Shown in pieces: positions 53,072 through 60,816 of a stretch of 60,816 bases of DNA. The stretch comes from an uncultured Lachnospiraceae bacterium. Its GTDB lineage: Bacteria; Bacillota; Clostridia; Lachnospirales; Lachnospiraceae. Every line of letters starts with the position of its first letter. Positions within the stretch are counted from its first letter, which is position 1. A program made the position numbers and the translations under genes. The notes under the pieces were generated by a model. It worked only from the letters and a program-made list of their open reading frames with translations, searched no databases and was not told the origin of the DNA. The stretch is from positions 1 to 60,816 of the forward strand of contig CALZIE010000003.1 of NCBI GenBank assembly GCA_945787565.1, in the 5' to 3' direction.

Positions 53072-54553
53072 ATGAGAATCAATCATAATATATCAGCATT
53101 AAAATCCAGTAACCAGTTAACCAAATCGAACAACGCATTAAGCAAGAGCTTAGAGCGTTTATCTTCTGGATACCGTATCAATCATGCAGCAGATGATGCA
53201 GCAGGCATGGCAATCTCCAGAAGAATGAAGACACAGATTGCAGGTCTTGAACAGGCAAGCAGAAATGCAGCAGATGGTATTTCTGCCATTCAGACAGCAG
53301 AGGGTGCATTAAATGAAGTAAGCTCTATGTTACAGAGAATGCGCGAATTATCTGTACAGGCAGCTAATGATACCAATACAATCGAAGACCGCAAGTCCAT
53401 TCAGGCAGAGATTGATGAGTTAAATAATGAAATCAACCGTATCTCTACATCAACGGAATTTAATACGAAGACATTATTAGCGGGCGATATGGACAAACAG
53501 TGTTATGCTACAAATAGTAATGTTAATGTAATCTCGGTATCGGACCAGGTGGCAGCAGATACGTATAAACTGACAGTAGACCAGGATGCCAGACAGGCGA
53601 TTGCCACAGGCTTTAGTATGAAGGCTGATACCGTGACAGATGCAGATGCAGGAACACTTATCATCAATGGCGTGGAAGTAGAAGTAACAGCCGGTCAGAC
53701 AATCGAAGAAGTATATGAGAATATCCGTAATACATGTGAGACAATGAATATTAAAGCATTCACTGGAAAAGATGATGGAAATGGCGGATATGAAGAAGTA
53801 AAGTTAGAGGCGGGGGCCAATCTTGTATTTATGACAGAGGGCTACGGAAACTCAGAAAAAATAGAGATTACAGCAACTGGAGGTCTGAAGTCATTCCTTA
53901 ATATGGCAGGGGATTCTGTATTAGCAGAAGGTGTGGATGCACAGGTTTCCTTAAACAGTGACAGTTATACAGTTACTGCAACAGCAGCATGTGACGGAAA
54001 TAAAGTAACGATTACGGCCTATAACGGTTTTGAAATGGTTGTGGAATTAACCGGTTCTGTAGCGGGGACCACCTTTGTAGATGCGAGTGCAGACGGTACC
54101 CCTAGCAGTATAACAGGTTCTATTGGTGAAGAGGTAGAAATTACAGTCTTAAATGCAGGTCCTCTTGACTTACAGATTGGTGCCAATGAAGGACAGACCG
54201 TTGAAGTTGTAATTCCGTGTATTGATTCGTCTACTCTTGGCACGGATGCAGTCAATGTTATTACCAGTGACGGTGCACAGAAGGCAATCTCCATTTTAGA
54301 TAATGCGGTATCCATGGTGACTTCTTTCCGTGCGAAACTTGGTGCTTATCAGAACCGTTTAGAACATGCAATCGATAATCTGGATGTTTCTAATGAAAAT
54401 ATCACACAGGCATTATCCCGTATCGAAGATACCGATATGGCATCTGAGATGACAAAGTATACCCAGTTAAATGTATTGGTGCAGGCTGGAACTTCCGTTC
54501 TTTCTCAGGCAAATGAAAGACCACAGACCATCTTATCATTATTACAGGGTTAA
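53072..54553 (+). CDS. Flagellin
   Basis: 493 residues with the conserved N-terminal D0/D1 domain (MRINHNISALKSSNQLTKSN, RLSSGYRINHAADDAAGMAIS, NAADGISAIQTAEGALNEV) and C-terminal D1/D0 domain (ENITQALSRIEDTDMASEM, ending TILSLLQG). The middle 200 residues are variable and rich in Thr, Val and Gly. It is secreted through the flagellar export system and builds the filament. It follows the 1033-residue gene by 20 bases and is followed by fliS. Confidence 0.97.
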   Translation: MRINHNISALKSSNQLTKSNNALSKSLERLSSGYRINHAADDAAGMAISRRMKTQIAGLEQASRNAADGISAIQTAEGALNEVSSMLQRMRELSVQAANDTNTIEDRKSIQAEIDELNNEINRISTSTEFNTKTLLAGDMDKQCYATNSNVNVISVSDQVAADTYKLTVDQDARQAIATGFSMKADTVTDADAGTLIINGVEVEVTAGQTIEEVYENIRNTCETMNIKAFTGKDDGNGGYEEVKLEAGANLVFMTEGYGNSEKIEITATGGLKSFLNMAGDSVLAEGVDAQVSLNSDSYTVTATAACDGNKVTITAYNGFEMVVELTGSVAGTTFVDASADGTPSSITGSIGEEVEITVLNAGPLDLQIGANEGQTVEVVIPCIDSSTLGTDAVNVITSDGAQKAISILDNAVSMVTSFRAKLGAYQNRLEHAIDNLDVSNENITQALSRIEDTDMASEMTKYTQLNVLVQAGTSVLSQANERPQTILSLLQG

Positions 54554-54569
54554 TTAGGAGGAAAGTCGG

Positions 54570-55049
54570 ATGGAGAAGGAACAAGTACGGGATTTTGCAG
54601 TCCGCGTGGCCGGCGCTTCTAAAACAGAATTGATTGTGATTATGTATGATGTGATTCTTGCAGATCTTGCATCTGCAAGAAAGGCAAAAGAACAGAATGA
54701 TGTGCTGCTGTTTGAAAAAGAGATTGAGCATGCGAAGAAGTTTGTAATAGAGCTGATCGCATGCTTGGATTTACAGTATGCCATTTCTTATGAATTATTA
54801 AGCCTGTACCGCTTTGCACATAAGCAGCTTGTCAGTGCAGGCTTAAAGAGGGATGTGAAAAACTTAGACAGTGTAGAGGAAATCATAAGCGGATTAAGAA
54901 AATCTTTTGATACGCTTAGCAAGTCGGATGTCTCCGGTCCTGTCATGAAAAATGCGCAGCAGCTGTATGCAGGTCTTACTTATTCAAAAGGGAGTCTGAA
55001 TGAGTCTATGATCGATCCTCATTCGGCTAGCAGAGGATATACGGTTTAA
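54570..55049 (+). CDS. fliS: Flagellar chaperone FliS-like protein
   Basis: A 159-residue all-helical protein. SKTELIVIMYDVILADLASARKA, the two long helices around LDLQYAISYELLSLYRFAHKQLVSAGLK and the SVEEIISGLRKSFD segment fit FliS, which binds the C-terminal flagellin segment before export. It begins 16 bases after the flagellin stop codon with AGGAGG. It ends at a clear terminator, so the trio is one operon. Confidence 0.88.
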   Translation: MEKEQVRDFAVRVAGASKTELIVIMYDVILADLASARKAKEQNDVLLFEKEIEHAKKFVIELIACLDLQYAISYELLSLYRFAHKQLVSAGLKRDVKNLDSVEEIISGLRKSFDTLSKSDVSGPVMKNAQQLYAGLTYSKGSLNESMIDPHSASRGYTV

Positions 55050-55060
55050 AAATAAGAAAA

Positions 55061-55086
55061 GAAAGGCACATAGGCCTTTCTTTTTT
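55061..55086 (+). terminator. Terminator of the flagellin operon
   Basis: GAAAGGC, loop ACATAG, GCCTTTC, then six T residues. Confidence 0.9.
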
Positions 55087-55131
55087 GTATCTTCCTAGTA
55101 AGAATAGACAGATAATCATACTTTTATCCTA

Positions 55132-55159
55132 TTGTAAAAAAAGATATTTTTGGTAAAAT
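55132..55159 (+). promoter_or_regulatory. Promoter of the 270-residue lipoprotein gene
   Basis: TTGTAA (55132-55137), 16 bases, extended TGG-TAAAAT (-10 at 55154-55159). Confidence 0.55.
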
Positions 55160-55254
55160 CAGTAATGCTTTGTAAAAAAACGGTCTGTTTTCGGTTATGA
55201 AAGCAGATGAGAACAATCAAAAAAGGCGAGGGGTAAAAGAAGGGAGTATTTTAT

Positions 55255-56067
55255 ATGAAAAAGAGAGTATTTGGTTTATGCGTAGCAGTATGTCTGCTTA
55301 CAATGACAGCATGCGGAAAGAAGAGTTCGCCATCAAGCACAGATTTAGATCAGGCTGGGGTAACAGCTGAAGTGACACAAGCAGGGGAGATAACAGCAGA
55401 ACCGACAGCAGAGCCAACAGCGGAAGCAACACCAGAAGAATCGACGGCAGAGGCAGGAACAGAAGATTTAGATGCAGCAGATAAAGAAGGTGTGATTACC
55501 GGAACTACATACAGCAATGAATATTATAACTTTGAGATTACACTTCCAAGCACCTGGACGGTATTCGATCATGAGACAACCCTTTCTACTATGTATGCGT
55601 CTATGGGCGCTATTTATGATGATGTGGAAGATATGAAAGCGGCTTATGAACAGGCAGGTATTGATTACTTATTCTATGGAATGGATTCTGTACTTACTGG
55701 GGAGGGAGCGAATAACGCATTATGCCAGATCGTTCCTTCATCCATGCTTGCAGGAGCAAGTCTGACTGATCTTATGGTGCAGACAGCAGCATCCTCTAAG
55801 CAGCAGTATGAGCAGCTTGGAGGCGTAGTGGAATCAGGTGAACCAAGCACTGTAATGGTTGACGGAAGAGAAGGCATAACAATGGAATTATCAACCGTTA
55901 TGAATGGGACCGTTTCTGGTGTGGAATTTACGGACATGTACATCTCCCAGAAATATATTATGGTAGAAGAAAATGACACGATTTTAATCTTCCTTACAAC
56001 GGTTTATGATGAAGCAAGCAAGCCATATGCAGATGAAATCTTAGACAGTATTCATTTCTTAAACTAA
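55255..56067 (+). CDS. Lipoprotein of unknown function
   Basis: 270 residues: signal peptide with lipobox LTMTAC (Cys at about residue 20), then a low-complexity, Thr/Ala/Glu/Pro-rich linker (AEPTAEPTAEATPEES) to about residue 80, then a globular domain of about 180 residues (YNFEITLPSTWTVFDHE). It has the shape of surface lipoproteins with a PsbP/DUF-type fold (strand pattern FEITLP.TW), but I cannot name the family. Single-gene unit. Confidence 0.85.
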   Translation: MKKRVFGLCVAVCLLTMTACGKKSSPSSTDLDQAGVTAEVTQAGEITAEPTAEPTAEATPEESTAEAGTEDLDAADKEGVITGTTYSNEYYNFEITLPSTWTVFDHETTLSTMYASMGAIYDDVEDMKAAYEQAGIDYLFYGMDSVLTGEGANNALCQIVPSSMLAGASLTDLMVQTAASSKQQYEQLGGVVESGEPSTVMVDGREGITMELSTVMNGTVSGVEFTDMYISQKYIMVEENDTILIFLTTVYDEASKPYADEILDSIHFLN

Positions 56068-56080
56068 ATAGCAGTTATGA

Positions 56081-56126
56081 GGGGCGGGAGGATATGTCAC
56101 ATATGACATGTCCTCCCGCCCCTTTT
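56081..56126 (+). terminator. Strong GC-rich terminator
   Basis: GGGGCGGGAGGA/TCCTCCCGCCCC with inner ATGTCA/TGACAT around CATA, then four T residues. Confidence 0.9.
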
Positions 56127-56142
56127 CAAGCGCCAGGTTTCA

Positions 56143-56151
56143 TGTTATAAT
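56143..56151 (+). promoter_or_regulatory. Extended -10 promoter of the cytidylate-kinase-like gene
   Basis: TGT before TATAAT (56146-56151), 37 bases before the start codon. Confidence 0.55.
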
Positions 56152-56187
56152 GTCACAATAGTCACAGGATATTTTGGAGGTAAGGAT

Positions 56188-56943
56188 ATGCACATCACAT
56201 TAACCGGTAATTTAGGAAGCGGGAAATCAACCATTTGCAAGATTTTAGATTCGGTATACGGATATGAAATCTTCTCAACCGGAACCGTACAGAGAGAACT
56301 TGCAAAGGAACTTGGAATCAGCGTATTAGAAATGAATCAGCTGATGTGTAAAGATAAGAAATACGATCATATGATTGATGATATGACAGCAAAGATCTCA
56401 AGAGAGAATAAGGAAAAGTCGATTGTATTCGACAGCCGTCTTGCATGGCATTTCGTAGAAAAATCATTTAAGGTTTTCTTATCTGTTAGCTTAGATGTAG
56501 CAGCGAATCGTGTATACGCAGATAACCGCGGGGATGTGGAAAAGTATACTTCCTTAGAGGACGCCCTAGGGCAGCTTCGTCTTCGTGCTGAGACAGAGGA
56601 TAAGCGTTATAAGGAATTATATAATGTTTCTTACTTTGATTTTAATAACTACAATCTTGTATTAGACAGCACATACTGTACACCAGAATTATTGGCAAGA
56701 GTTATGCTTGCAGAGGCAAAGAGACAGGAAGAAGCACAGAAGGAAGAGAATGTGTTCTTAATCTCTCCAAAGAGATTAGGAATCAGTGATGCGATTGTAA
56801 GCGCAGAACCTTCCTGTTATTATCAGGAAGAAACCGTAACGATTGAAAAAGCCGGAGATGAATATGTCATCGTAAGCGGAAGAGAAATCGCAGAGAAGGC
56901 AGCAAAAGAAGGCATTCCATTCGTAAGAGCGGTACTGGCATAA
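56188..56943 (+). CDS. Cytidylate kinase-like P-loop kinase
   Basis: 251 residues with the P-loop GNLGSGKST at 7-15, the STGTVQREL segment corresponding to the CMP-binding region of Cmk-like kinases, and the basic lid YADNRGDVEKYTSLEDALGQLRLR. The last 70 residues (ISPKRLGISDAIVSAEPSCYY) form an extra C-terminal domain. It is related to cytidylate kinases but differs from standard Cmk, so a nucleotide substrate is likely but not certain. Confidence 0.82.
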   Translation: MHITLTGNLGSGKSTICKILDSVYGYEIFSTGTVQRELAKELGISVLEMNQLMCKDKKYDHMIDDMTAKISRENKEKSIVFDSRLAWHFVEKSFKVFLSVSLDVAANRVYADNRGDVEKYTSLEDALGQLRLRAETEDKRYKELYNVSYFDFNNYNLVLDSTYCTPELLARVMLAEAKRQEEAQKEENVFLISPKRLGISDAIVSAEPSCYYQEETVTIEKAGDEYVIVSGREIAEKAAKEGIPFVRAVLA

Positions 56944-57038
56944 GTTTCTAGCATCCATTAGGCATAGGTTTTTCAAAGTTACAGACACTATTCGTAGATA
57001 TCTGCATTTATTCTTGTTGTCTATGAGGTGGTTGTCAT

Positions 57039-58115
57039 TTGGAAAAGAGAATGGGCCTAACGAAAAAACAAAAAAAGCTATTGATCATCATCGGGACGAT
57101 AATCGCAGTTTATTTAGGTTTTGAATACCTGCTGCCATTATTCGTCCCGTTTTTGCTTGCTTACTTTATTGCATGGATATTACGGCCATTTGTTAGCATG
57201 CTTCACCGAAAACTGAAAGTGCCACTAGCGTTAGGTGGCGGGATAGGCGTGCTGCTGTTTTTATCCATTGTATGTGGAATTATCATTTATATTGGAAAGA
57301 TTCTAGTTGAGCAGTTAGTATTATTTTTAAGAAACATCCCGGTTTATCAGGCTTATCTGACAAGCCAGGTATATGGAGTATGTTCTGGATGTGACCGGCT
57401 GTTTAATAAGGATGCAGGACATTCCTGGAATATGCTTTCCAAAGGAAGCGAGGCACTAACGGAATTTGTACAGGAAGTCCTTCTTCCCAAAATCACGACA
57501 CAGACGCTTAAGTTTGCAGTTAATACAGTCGAGCTGTTTGCAGGGATTGTGATTGTGATTGTGGCAGCGATTTTATTTGTAAAGGATATGGAAGAGTATA
57601 AAGAAGGTTTAAGAAAGTCGGAATTCTATCCGGCGGTACACCGTATCACTAAGAAGCTATCAGAAACAGGGATCGCATATCTAAAGACACAGGTTGTGAT
57701 TATGTCCATTATCGGGATTCTATGCGTGATTGGATTCTGGATTTTAAAAAATCCCTATGCTCTTTTAATTGGAGTTGGAATTGCCATCTTTGATGCATTT
57801 CCGGTGCTTGGAAGCGGTCTGATCCTGATACCATGGGCGTTGGTGATGCTTCTGTCAAAGAACTTCTTTGCAGCGGCCGTCTTAATTACCCTTTATATTC
57901 TCTGTCAGTTTATAAGGGAGTTTTTAGAACCAAAGCTATTGGGAAATAAAATCGGGATTCAGCCAATCTATAGTCTGATGTCCATGTATATCGGCCTACA
58001 GCTTTTTGGTGTATTTGGATTTTTTCTAGGGCCGCTCGGCCTTGTTATTATTCGGACCGTGGTAAATACGTATGCCGGAGATACGAAGATTCTTTTTACA
58101 GAAGAGGACTCATAA
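57039..58115 (+). CDS. AI-2E/YtvI-type membrane protein
   Basis: 358 residues. The start is a TTG after GAGGTGG (seven-base spacing); an ATG at 57051 is a possible alternative with a poorer site. The hydrophobic plan (LLPLFVPFLLAYFIAWILRPFVSML, then IFDAFPVLGSGLILIPWALVML and FLEPKLLGNKIGIQPIYSLMSMYIG) is the sporulation-associated YtvI subgroup of the AI-2E permease family. Substrate unknown. It is the second member in the window. Confidence 0.88.
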   Translation: MEKRMGLTKKQKKLLIIIGTIIAVYLGFEYLLPLFVPFLLAYFIAWILRPFVSMLHRKLKVPLALGGGIGVLLFLSIVCGIIIYIGKILVEQLVLFLRNIPVYQAYLTSQVYGVCSGCDRLFNKDAGHSWNMLSKGSEALTEFVQEVLLPKITTQTLKFAVNTVELFAGIVIVIVAAILFVKDMEEYKEGLRKSEFYPAVHRITKKLSETGIAYLKTQVVIMSIIGILCVIGFWILKNPYALLIGVGIAIFDAFPVLGSGLILIPWALVMLLSKNFFAAAVLITLYILCQFIREFLEPKLLGNKIGIQPIYSLMSMYIGLQLFGVFGFFLGPLGLVIIRTVVNTYAGDTKILFTEEDS

Positions 58116-58200
58116 TTACACCTCCCCTAAATTTATCCAATCATCTGTTTTTATGCTTATTACAGGTGATTAGGAAAAGGGAGGAGACTCTTCTTCGCTC

Positions 58201-58229
58201 TTGACAAATGAGAAAAGGTGGAATACAAT
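58201..58229 (+). promoter_or_regulatory. Promoter of the proS T-box transcript
   Basis: Consensus TTGACA (58201-58206), 17 bases, TACAAT (58224-58229). Confidence 0.88.
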
Positions 58230-58235
58230 CAAAAC

Positions 58236-58458
58236 AACAATTGTGATGAAGAGGAATAGTATACGGTCCGTACCATTTCAGAGAGAGAATGTCGGTGTGA
58301 ATTTCTTATGGGAAGACTCTAGAACCTACCTTGGAGCAGCTTTGCGAAAGCTTGGCGTATTCCGGCGTTAACGGAGAGAAAGAGAACTGGCATGCCAGTT
58401 AATTAGGGTGGTACCGCCGAATTGATTCGGTCCCTTTTTGATAAGGGGCTTTTTTTAT
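58236..58458 (+). promoter_or_regulatory. T-box riboswitch, proline specifier
   Basis: The stem I region begins with GATGAAGAGGAATAGTA; the specifier codon CCT is at 58325-58327 in GAACCTACCTTGG, the usual position after GAA. The T-box proper GGTGGTACCGCC is at 58407-58418. The terminator GTCCCTTTTTGATAAGGGGC with seven T follows. Uncharged tRNA-Pro should stabilise the antiterminator and turn proS on. Confidence 0.95.
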
Positions 58459-58564
58459 TGCACAAAAATATCTTTTATACGGACATACTAAAAAGGTTGA
58501 ATGTAAAGAATATGGATAAAAAGCCCGACAGGAAAAAATCTTATCTAGAAAAAGGAGAGCTCAT

Positions 58565-59998
58565 ATGGCAAATGACAAGAAACTTGTAGAGTCCATTACT
58601 TCCATGGACGTAGACTTCGCGCAGTGGTATACTGACGTTGTAAAAAAGGCAGAATTAGTAGAATATTCAGGTGTAAGAGGATGTACAATCTTCCGTCCAG
58701 CTGGATATGCAATCTGGGAAAACATTCAGAAAGAATTAGATGCTAGATTTAAGGCAACTGGTGTAGAAAACGTATATATGCCAATGTTCATTCCAGAAAG
58801 TTTATTAAATAAGGAAAAAGACCACGTAGAAGGCTTCGCACCAGAAGTAGCATGGGTGACTCATGGCGGTTCCGAAGAACTTCCAGAACGTTTATGCGTG
58901 CGTCCTACTTCCGAAACTCTTTTCTGTGATTTCTATTCCCATATCATCGAATCCTACCGTGACCTTCCAAAGGTATACAACCAGTGGTGTTCTGTTATCC
59001 GTTGGGAAAAGACAACAAGACCTTTCTTACGTACATTAGAATTCTTATGGCAGGAAGGCCATACTGCTCATGCAACAGCAGAAGAAGCAGAAGAAAGAAC
59101 TATCCAGATGTTAAATCTATATGCAGACTTCTGTGAAAATGTATTAGCAATCCCAATGATCAAGGGTAGAAAGACCGATAAGGAAAAATTCGCAGGTGCG
59201 GAAGCAACTTATACAATCGAAGCATTAATGCACGATGGTAAGGCACTTCAGTCCGGTACCAGCCATAACTTCGGTGATGGATTTGCAAAAGCTTTCGGCA
59301 TCCAGTATACCGATAAGAACAATAAGCTTCAGTATGTACACCAGACTTCCTGGGGTATGACTACAAGATTAATCGGTGCGTTAATCATGGTTCACGGTGA
59401 TAATTCCGGTCTTGTGCTTCCTCCAAAGATCGCTCCAACTCAGGTTATGATTATTCCAATCATGCAGAAGAAGGAAGGCGTATTAGAAAAAGCAGCGGAA
59501 TTAAAAGAAAAATTAGGCGCATTCCGTGTGAAAGTGGATGATACCGATAAGAGCCCAGGCTGGAAGTTCTCTGAACAGGAAATGAGAGGTATTCCTCTTC
59601 GTGTTGAAATCGGACCAAAGGATATTGAAGCAAATCAGGCAGTTATCGTACGTCGTGATACAAGAGAAAAGACAGTTGTATCTCTTGATGAAATCGAAGC
59701 AAAAGTCGGTGAAATCTTAGAACAGATGCAGTCTGATATGTTAGAAAGAGCAAGAACACATCGCGATACTCATACTTATGACGCATTGACGATGGATGAA
59801 TTTGCAGATACTATTGCTAATAAACCAGGTTTTGTGAGAGCTATGTGGTGTGGCGATCAGGCCTGCGAAGATGAAATCAAGGAAAAAACAGGTGCAACTT
59901 CCCGTTGTATGCCATTTGAACAGCATTCCATTTCTGATACATGTGTATGCTGCGGCAAAAAAGCGAAGAGCTTAGTATACTGGGGAAAAGCATACTAA
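58565..59998 (+). CDS. proS: Prolyl-tRNA synthetase
   Basis: 477 residues, the shorter eukaryote/archaea-like form that lacks the bacterial editing insertion. Class II motif 2 is seen in [30 protein letters not shown] and the C-terminal zinc-like domain with Cys residues [11 protein letters not shown]. It attaches proline to tRNA-Pro in the cytoplasm. Expression is set by the T-box upstream. It is followed after 21 bases by the nicotinate phosphoribosyltransferase gene. Confidence 0.97.
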   Translation: MANDKKLVESITSMDVDFAQWYTDVVKKAELVEYSGVRGCTIFRPAGYAIWENIQKELDARFKATGVENVYMPMFIPESLLNKEKDHVEGFAPEVAWVTHGGSEELPERLCVRPTSETLFCDFYSHIIESYRDLPKVYNQWCSVIRWEKTTRPFLRTLEFLWQEGHTAHATAEEAEERTIQMLNLYADFCENVLAIPMIKGRKTDKEKFAGAEATYTIEALMHDGKALQSGTSHNFGDGFAKAFGIQYTDKNNKLQYVHQTSWGMTTRLIGALIMVHGDNSGLVLPPKIAPTQVMIIPIMQKKEGVLEKAAELKEKLGAFRVKVDDTDKSPGWKFSEQEMRGIPLRVEIGPKDIEANQAVIVRRDTREKTVVSLDEIEAKVGEILEQMQSDMLERARTHRDTHTYDALTMDEFADTIANKPGFVRAMWCGDQACEDEIKEKTGATSRCMPFEQHSISDTCVCCGKKAKSLVYWGKAY

Positions 59999-60019
59999 AA
60001 GCAGAACAAGGAGAGACCT

Positions 60020-60816
60020 ATGACGGATCAAAATCTTACACTGTTAACGGATTTCTATGAGTTAACCATGATGCAGGGGTATTTTAAAAATAATACCAAC
60101 GAAACAGTAATATTTGACGCATTTTATCGCAATAACCCATCAGGAAGCGGCTATGCGATCTGCTGCGGTTTAGAACAGGTAATAGAATATGTAAAGAACC
60201 TACATTTCGATGAAGAGGATATCAGCTATTTAAGAAGTCTTGATATGTTCGATGAAGATTTTCTGGCATATTTAAAAGACTTTAAGTTTACTGGGGACAT
60301 CTATGCAATTCCGGAAGGAACCGTTATCTTCCCAATGGAACCAATGGTGAAAGTAATTGCTCCAATCATGGAGGCTCAGCTTGTTGAGACAGCAATCTTA
60401 AATATATTAAACCACCAGAGCCTTATTGCAACAAAGGCATCCCGCGTCTGCTTCGCAGCACGCGGGGAGGGGGTTATGGAGTTTGGTTTAAGAAGAGCCC
60501 AGGGTCCGGACGCCGGAACTCTCGGTGCAAGAGCTGCTGTGATCGGCGGCTGTATTGGAACATCCAATGTTTTATGTGCAAAGATGTTTCAGGTTCCAGC
60601 ATTAGGAACCCACGCACATAGCTGGATCATGAGCTTTGAAGATGAGCTGACAGCATTCAGAAAGTATGCGGCTTTATATCCAGACAATGTAACTTTATTA
60701 GTAGATACTTATGATACGCTTCGTTCCGGTGTGCCAAATGCGATTAAGGTATTTAAAGAGTTAAAGGAAGCCGGCAATATGCCAGCTCGTTACGGAATTC
60801 GTTTAGACAGCGGTGA
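60020..60816 (+). CDS. Nicotinate phosphoribosyltransferase, 3' end beyond window
   Basis: The ATG follows a GGAGAG site. The first 265 residues fit the family: LLTDFYELTMMQGYF at the N terminus, FDAFYRNNPSGSGYAICCGLEQ, IPEGTVIFPMEPMVKV, and EFGLRRAQGPDAG, then the conserved GTHAHSWIMSFEDELTAF and LVDTYDTLRSG. It converts nicotinate and PRPP to nicotinate mononucleotide in the NAD salvage pathway. No stop codon lies inside the window. Confidence 0.96.
   Translation, partial: MTDQNLTLLTDFYELTMMQGYFKNNTNETVIFDAFYRNNPSGSGYAICCGLEQVIEYVKNLHFDEEDISYLRSLDMFDEDFLAYLKDFKFTGDIYAIPEGTVIFPMEPMVKVIAPIMEAQLVETAILNILNHQSLIATKASRVCFAARGEGVMEFGLRRAQGPDAGTLGARAAVIGGCIGTSNVLCAKMFQVPALGTHAHSWIMSFEDELTAFRKYAALYPDNVTLLVDTYDTLRSGVPNAIKVFKELKEAGNMPARYGIRLDSG

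Noticed and set aside
1..60816. CRISPR arrays, insertion sequences, prophage genes
   Set aside because: I found no regularly spaced direct repeats, transposase, integrase or phage structural genes on either strand.

Overview
The window looks like a chromosomal segment of a low-GC, Gram-positive, anaerobic Clostridia, most likely Lachnospiraceae. Supporting signs are a large Bacillus/Clostridium-type SRP RNA, a T-box, a SAM-I riboswitch, AGGAGG-type ribosome binding sites, sporulation-associated genes (spmA, spmB, a YtvI-like protein), an anaerobic ribonucleotide reductase activase, a hydrogenase-type TM1266 regulator and a flagellin/fliS pair. Gene density is high and almost all genes are intact. 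I see no insertion sequence, prophage, CRISPR array or integron; the species cannot be named from the sequence alone.

Layout. 1-2.6 kb: two tRNA-Lys(CUU) genes, an AI-2E-family permease, thioredoxin and a 49-residue small protein with its own promoter. 2.7-4.2 kb: trmB and a transglutaminase-like protein. 4.4-10.7 kb: a collinear block matching the Bacillus yaaO-(tmk)-yaaR-holB-yaaT-yabB-yabC order, but with a guanylate-kinase-like gene where tmk is expected; an abrB-type regulator follows in inverted orientation. 11.5-18.5 kb: spmAB, an unknown membrane protein, a 1-phosphofructokinase-family kinase, tatD-rsmA, a double-GNAT protein and a cysteine-rich small protein. 18.7-25.4 kb: an ABC-F ATPase, a YqeY-like protein, a 621-residue protein with a highly charged helix, a 192-base imperfect hairpin, and the minus-strand set tadA, radical-SAM activase, GNAT.

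25.6-38.3 kb holds the SRP RNA gene and then the most unusual unit: a cyclic-nucleotide-binding-domain protein of 773 residues, a JetA/MukF-like protein, a MukE/JetB-like protein and a 1474-residue SMC-like ATPase. This is a Wadjet/MksBEF-type condensin without a visible JetD (Toprim) subunit. A TPR-acidic linker-AAA+ protein of 898 residues with its own candidate promoter follows.

38.4-48 kb: flavin reductase, shikimate kinase, murA (with five ATAG repeats beside its RBS), an HD-GYP phosphodiesterase, CsoR, metK under a SAM-I riboswitch, a structured region after metK, a two-component system, an RluA-type pseudouridine synthase and a TM1266-type regulator. 48-60.8 kb: a DUF885 lipoprotein, a 1033-residue flagellar-associated protein with flagellin and fliS, a second lipoprotein, a cytidylate-kinase-like protein, a YtvI-like permease, proS under a proline T-box, and a nicotinate phosphoribosyltransferase cut by the window end.

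Most of the window is housekeeping: tRNA and rRNA modification, nucleotide metabolism, envelope synthesis and translation. The best candidates for something undescribed are the cNMP-SMC operon at 26.0-35.2 kb, the AAA+ gene behind it, the long hairpin at 23.2-23.4 kb and the structured segment behind metK. All assignments come from reading translated sequence and recalled family knowledge; no database search was run.
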